9,066 nt of DNA, taken from Paracoccaceae bacterium. Lineage in GTDB: Bacteria; Pseudomonadota; Alphaproteobacteria; Rhodobacterales; Rhodobacteraceae. Positions 6,374 to 9,066 of the stretch are shown here, in pieces. The stretch lies in NCBI GenBank assembly GCA_024304875.1, contig JAMWZF010000104.1:1-9066 (forward strand), given 5' to 3'. How positions within the stretch are numbered: position 1 is the first letter of the stretch; every line of letters starts with the position of its first letter. The position numbers were made by a program, and so were the translations under genes. A model generated the notes under the pieces. It was not told the DNA's origin and searched no databases. It was given only the letters and a program-made list of their open reading frames with translations.

Positions 6374-6910
6374 TCAGGCCTTGTCGCCCTGGTCCTCGTC
6401 CTCGTCGTCGCCCGTTCCCACCTTGTCGGCGAGAACCTTCAGCAACTCGGGGTCGTTGAGGAGCTTCTTGACGTGTTCCTGGGCCTTCGGCTTGGCGCTG
6501 AGGTACTTCTGAAGGTTGGCCAGCTGCTCGCGCGCCTCGAGAAGCTTCTTGAGCGCCGGAACCTGGCGGGCGATCGACCCCGGCTCCAGGTCGGACATCT
6601 TGTTGAACTGCAGGTTGATGCCCATCTTGTCGCTCGAGTCGGGATCGAGCTTGTTCTCGGTCATGAAGGTGACGCCGGGCTTCACCGACGCCATGTAGTC
6701 GTCCAGCGTGTCCTTGGTCACATCGGTGAAGGCGCGCTCTTCCGTGGGGGCCTTCTCGACACCGGGGTTGTTGCCGCTCAGGTCCGACATCACGCCCATC
6801 ACGAAGGGCAGTTCGACCATCTTTTCGCTGTCGTAGGGGTCCGCGTAGGCAATCTGTACACGCGGCGGGCGATTACGCTTGATGAAACCTGAACCGGTAC
6901 CTGAAGCCAT
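6374..6910 (-). CDS. tssB: TssB (VipA/ImpB), T6SS sheath small subunit
   Basis: TssB is the small subunit of the T6SS contractile sheath and interlocks with TssC by strand exchange. The product is 178 residues, normal for the family. Hallmarks: PPRVQIAYADPY (15-26), matching the RVhI-Y family start; ELPFVMGVMSDLSG (33-46), matching ELPFVvGVlgDfSG; FMTENKLD (82-89); the NKMSDLEP segment (103-110), matching f-x-SmdDFeP; and QVPALKKLLEAREQLANLQ (116-134). The C-terminus ends in a highly acidic tail (DDEDEDQGD, about 168-176). The start at 6910 has GGAG 8 bases upstream (6919-6922). A 100-base AT-richer gap with a promoter-like sequence separates it from tssA, so tssB may begin its own transcript. 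Confidence 0.97.
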   Translation of the reverse strand: MASGTGSGFIKRNRPPRVQIAYADPYDSEKMVELPFVMGVMSDLSGNNPGVEKAPTEERAFTDVTKDTLDDYMASVKPGVTFMTENKLDPDSSDKMGINLQFNKMSDLEPGSIARQVPALKKLLEAREQLANLQKYLSAKPKAQEHVKKLLNDPELLKVLADKVGTGDDEDEDQGDKA

Positions 6911-6937
6911 AATGAAATCTCCGTGCTTTCGAAATGG

Positions 6938-6966
6938 ATGAAAGCCTCAATGCCTTGACGAGTCAA
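6938..6966 (-). promoter_or_regulatory. Candidate sigma-70-type promoter upstream of tssB, with overlapping palindrome
   Basis: On the minus strand TTGACT (6966-6961, 5 of 6 to the -35 consensus) is separated by exactly 17 bases from TTTCAT (6943-6938, 4 of 6 to the -10 consensus). The site lies 28 bases before the tssB ATG, in the AT-richer 100-base tssA-tssB gap. The -35 is half of the palindrome ttgac-ga-gtcaa (6955-6966), which could be an operator. A second inverted repeat, ttggaaa (6969-6975) with tttccaa (7002-7008), lies just upstream. No transcription start is known, so this is a prediction by eye. Confidence 0.4.
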
Positions 6967-7010
6967 TCTTGGAAACTAAGGGCAACACTTTCAAGTAGGG
7001 TTTTCCAAAC

Positions 7011-8387
7011 TTATTGCGCCGGTGCCGCCGGCGCGGCCGGTGCCGCAGGGATCAGCTCGGACATGAGCGCCTGAAAATCCTTGTCGAGATAGCTGCGCGC
7101 GCGCTGAAGCAGGATCGGGACCGGGGAGGATTTCTCGCTCCGCCGGAAGAAGTCCTCGACCCCCTTGAGGGCCGCCGCCGCCTCGCCGGTGTTGGTCACG
7201 ACGGGCGGGTCGCCCACCTCCTCGACCTCGGGCGGCTGGACCGGGGCGCCGTTCGGCACTTCCGCGGAAAGCTGGCGCAGCTTGTCGACCGGCAGGGCAA
7301 AGCCCGTCTGCGGGCCGAAACTGACGATGGCCTTCTGGGACTCCGCCGGCAGCAGGATCTGCATCGCCTCCATCAGCGACTTGCCGATCAGCAGCCGGGC
7401 CTGGACGACCAGCAGCAGGGCGGCCGACGAGGGCTCCTTGGCCCGGAAGTAGACCTCGCAGGTCAGCAGGGCCTGGCGGGCCTCGGCGTGGGACCTGATC
7501 GCCGAAGGGGGCAGGTTCTGGACCACCATCGTCGTGGTGCCGCCGCTCTCCTCGCCACCGTCCGTGGCGGCGCCCTCCGCATCGCCGGCCCCGTCCTCGG
7601 CCTCGGCCGGTTCAAGGTCTGCCTCGGCCCCGCGCAGGTCCGGCCGGGCATCCGTGATAAGACCGCGCATCTCGTTGAGGATGTTGATGGTTTCGCCGAA
7701 ATCCGGGTTGAAGCCGTCGTTCAGCTTGCAGTTCCGGATGATCCGGTTGAAGGCATCGGCCAGGGTCATCAGCGCCGCATGGCTGCGGCCCACCTGCGCC
7801 GCAGAATCCGCCGAGGCCAGCATCGAGCGCATGGAACCGGCGTTCACGTCACTCTCTCCGTCGCCGGCGGTATAGCGGCCCTCGGCCACGCGCATCCGGC
7901 GCACGGTCACGTCGGTGGTGCCGGTCAGGCCGCAGTACATCAGCGGCAGCTGGATCGCATCGCGCGATCCCAGCTCGCCCAGCGCGTCGCGGCGATCCTG
8001 GATCCCGGAATGGGCCTCGGGATGCAGGTCGGCTCCGAAGGACTCCAGCGCGTCGGCGATCGCCCGGACCGAATCCGCCATGTCGGGCAGACGCCCCGCG
8101 AGAACGGCCCATTGCGCCCGCAGCGCCAGCAGCCGGATGTCCCGGCTCTTGTGCAGAAGACCCTCGATCGCCTCGGATTCGGCCGCCCAGTCGACGCTCT
8201 TGGGGTCGAACAGCTTGTCCGGCGTCTGGCCCGAGCCGGTGTTCACCCCGGGGGTGAAATAGGGGTCGGGCAGACGGCCCATCGCATCGAAGTAGTAGTC
8301 GACGAATTCGGCGTCGTCCGTCGCGTCGAGGTTCGGACCGCAGGGGGCGTCGTCCGAGATCGGTTCGGTGATCCACTCGAGGGCCAT
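7011..8387 (-). CDS. tssA: TssA (ImpA N-terminal family), T6SS tube/sheath assembly protein
   Basis: TssA proteins bind the baseplate or growing tip and coordinate Hcp tube and sheath polymerisation. The product is 458 residues. The N-terminal ImpA_N domain (about residues 7-165) is clear: EPISDDAPCGPNLD at 8-21 (family: pIs-d-PcG-dLr), DWAAESEAIEGLL (66-78), SRDIRLLALRAQWAV (81-95), and LQLPL-like IQLPLMYCG (145-153). A low-complexity acidic Ala/Glu/Asp/Gly linker spans about 253-285. The C-terminal part holds two related about 48-residue modules (about 301-348 and 401-448). Each has the pattern A-L-x-x-x-E-x-FFR-x-E-x-SS and ends in [IL][IL]PA, and an Ala/Pro tail (AAPAAPAAPAQ) follows. The start at 8387 has AAGGA 8 bases upstream. 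It lies 98 bases after tagH. The TssA subclass is uncertain because the C-terminus is the variable part of this family. Confidence 0.93.
   Translation of the reverse strand: MALEWITEPISDDAPCGPNLDATDDAEFVDYYFDAMGRLPDPYFTPGVNTGSGQTPDKLFDPKSVDWAAESEAIEGLLHKSRDIRLLALRAQWAVLAGRLPDMADSVRAIADALESFGADLHPEAHSGIQDRRDALGELGSRDAIQLPLMYCGLTGTTDVTVRRMRVAEGRYTAGDGESDVNAGSMRSMLASADSAAQVGRSHAALMTLADAFNRIIRNCKLNDGFNPDFGETINILNEMRGLITDARPDLRGAEADLEPAEAEDGAGDAEGAATDGGEESGGTTTMVVQNLPPSAIRSHAEARQALLTCEVYFRAKEPSSAALLLVVQARLLIGKSLMEAMQILLPAESQKAIVSFGPQTGFALPVDKLRQLSAEVPNGAPVQPPEVEEVGDPPVVTNTGEAAAALKGVEDFFRRSEKSSPVPILLQRARSYLDKDFQALMSELIPAAPAAPAAPAQ
7044..7487 (-). repeat. Duplicated C-terminal module in TssA
   Basis: Residues about 301-348 and 401-448 of TssA align without gaps at an offset of exactly 100 residues. 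Shared positions include E302/E402, A303/A403, A306/A406, L307/L407, E311/E411, F314/F414, R315/R415, E318/E418, S320-S321/S420-S421, A330/A430, R331/R431 and P347-A348/P447-A448. The second copy keeps the family-typical FFRRSEKSSPVPILLQRA form, while the first (YFRAKEPSSAALLLVVQA) has drifted. DNA identity is low, so this is an old protein-level duplication. Confidence 0.65.
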
Positions 8388-8395
8388 GGGACAAA

Positions 8396-8400
8396 TCCTT
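8396..8400 (-). promoter_or_regulatory. Ribosome binding site of tssA
   Basis: The minus strand reads AAGGA 8 bases before the tssA ATG at 8387, which fixes that start. The surrounding 98-base tagH-tssA gap (8388-8485) also holds the 10-bp palindrome gccacgtggc (8451-8460) and an isolated TTGACC, with no matching -10. Confidence 0.7.
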
Positions 8401-8485
8401 CGCTCAAATCGCGCTGCCGAAGCTGGCCCGTATCGGCCCTTGGGTCAAGCGCCACGTGGCACGGGAACCGCCCGGCTTCCGCCCT

Positions 8486-9066
8486 TCAACGACGGCCCGC
8501 GGCCTCGGCGTAAGCTTTCGAAAAGGCTTCGAAAAAGGCGTCGAGCATGCCGTTGTCGCCGGTCTGGGCCTTGCGGTCCCAGCGTTCGGCAAAGACCTCC
8601 CAGGACCGCGAGCGGCCGCCGCCCATGATGCCGCCGCCGGCCTCTTCGGCGATCTCTTCGGGCGACAGGCCCGACAGCAGCTGAAGCAGGGCCGGCTGCA
8701 GCGCGGCAAAGACCGCGCCCTGGTGCTGGCGGATGTCGTGCAGGGCGTTCTCGAAGCCCTCGGGCCCGCGCATGAAGCCGTCGCGCGGCTTGAGGAACAT
8801 CGCCTCGAGCGCCTGCTCGGTGTCGGGCATGAACTTCATCGGGTTGTTTCCGGTGGCGCTGCGCATGGTGCGCTCGCCGCCGCGGGTGAACAGCTTCACG
8901 CTGGCCCGGTCCTGCAACATCGTCATGATTTCCTGCGTCGCGATGCGCACCGTCCGGCCCAGCTGATGGGCCAGCTGCATCATGTCCGCCTCGGAATAGG
9001 ACGACGGGTCGAGCCCCGCCCCGGCGCAGAAGGCGCGGAACAGCTCGGCGTTGCCGGCGGGCGGCT
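8486..9066 (-). CDS. tagH: TagH (ImpI/VasC-type FHA protein), C-terminal fragment running off the right edge
   Basis: TagH/Fha proteins are cytoplasmic T6SS components. In systems with PpkA/PppA, the N-terminal FHA domain binds phosphothreonine and switches assembly on. The frame is open to the window edge: 27 further codons upstream of the first in-frame ATG (8983) continue the family match (ELFRAFCAGAGLDPSSY, family: l-x-AfceGAGLdp). About 192 residues are present, all from the conserved C-terminal domain: IMTMLQDRASVKLFTR, NNPMKFMPDTEQALEAMFL (family: NPLKF-x-pt-eeAL-x-ll), FENALHDIRQHQGAVFAAL (family: ea-x-Dl-x-aHq-A), and a final WEVFAERWD ... FFEAFSKAYAEA (family: We-f-x-x-ry ... F-x-x-aYe). 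A glycine-rich patch (GGGIMGGGR) lies between them. The FHA domain itself would be outside the window and is assumed. It overlaps no neighbour; tssA starts 98 bases downstream. Confidence 0.9.
   Translation of the reverse strand, partial: PPAGNAELFRAFCAGAGLDPSSYSEADMMQLAHQLGRTVRIATQEIMTMLQDRASVKLFTRGGERTMRSATGNNPMKFMPDTEQALEAMFLKPRDGFMRGPEGFENALHDIRQHQGAVFAALQPALLQLLSGLSPEEIAEEAGGGIMGGGRSRSWEVFAERWDRKAQTGDNGMLDAFFEAFSKAYAEAAGRR

Noticed and set aside
8443..8448. TTGACC on the minus strand upstream of tssA as a promoter -35
   Set aside because: No acceptable -10 lies 16-18 bases downstream; the region there is GC-rich.
1..9066. Effector, immunity, CRISPR, phage tail or contractile-injection alternative
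   Set aside because: Every gene matches a T6SS core or accessory family. The presence of TssA, TssF, TssG, TagH and ClpV separates it from phage-like injection systems, and no direct-repeat arrays or toxin-like genes are visible.

Overview
The window is an internal piece of a type VI secretion system (T6SS) gene cluster. All nine genes lie on the minus strand, so transcription runs from the right edge to the left edge. In transcription order they are: tagH (C-terminal part only), tssA, tssB, tssC, hcp (tssD), tssE, tssF, tssG and tssH/clpV (N-terminal part only). The tssH fragment (429 to 1) and the upstream 27 codons of tagH run off the window edges. The apparently long tssG frame has to be cut back to an ATG at 1488. 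No gene on the plus strand is credible: long plus-strand frames exist, but they lie opposite the tss genes and show no recognisable protein family.

The sequence is GC-rich, with a strong preference for G or C in third codon positions. High GC together with this gene order and the protein style suggests an alphaproteobacterium, perhaps a Rhodobacterales/roseobacter-type or related marine or soil organism. This is inference from composition and family resemblance; there is no rRNA or housekeeping marker here.

Right part (9066 to 6374): tagH encodes an FHA-linked regulatory/accessory protein, tssA a cap/assembly chaperone and tssB the small sheath subunit. Middle (6305 to 4174): tssC is the large sheath subunit and hcp the inner tube. 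Left part (4003 to 1): tssE, tssF and tssG are baseplate wedge proteins, and tssH is the AAA+ ATPase that recycles contracted sheath. TssB and TssC form the contractile sheath around an Hcp tube, TssE/F/G form the baseplate from which it grows, TssA coordinates tube/sheath polymerisation, and ClpV disassembles the used sheath. The membrane complex (TssJ/L/M), TssK and the VgrG/PAAR spike with effectors are absent from the window and presumably flank it.

The spacing of the operon is informative. The genes for high-copy parts (tssB, tssC, hcp) are separated by gaps of 68 to 100 bases, and tssB and hcp have clear Shine-Dalgarno sequences. The baseplate genes tssE-tssF-tssG are joined by 4-base GTGA/ATGA overlaps. 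The boundary between the two groups is a 170-base gap after hcp carrying a strong 13-bp-stem hairpin and a second inverted repeat that takes in the tssE start codon. Other points of interest are an 18-bp perfect palindrome between tssB and tssC, a promoter-like sequence upstream of tssB, a duplicated C-terminal module in TssA and a pure (GGC)7 codon run in hcp. I saw no CRISPR array, tRNA, rRNA, insertion sequence or recognisable toxin/immunity gene. The system is a known type; any novelty lies in the regulatory structures and the TssA architecture.
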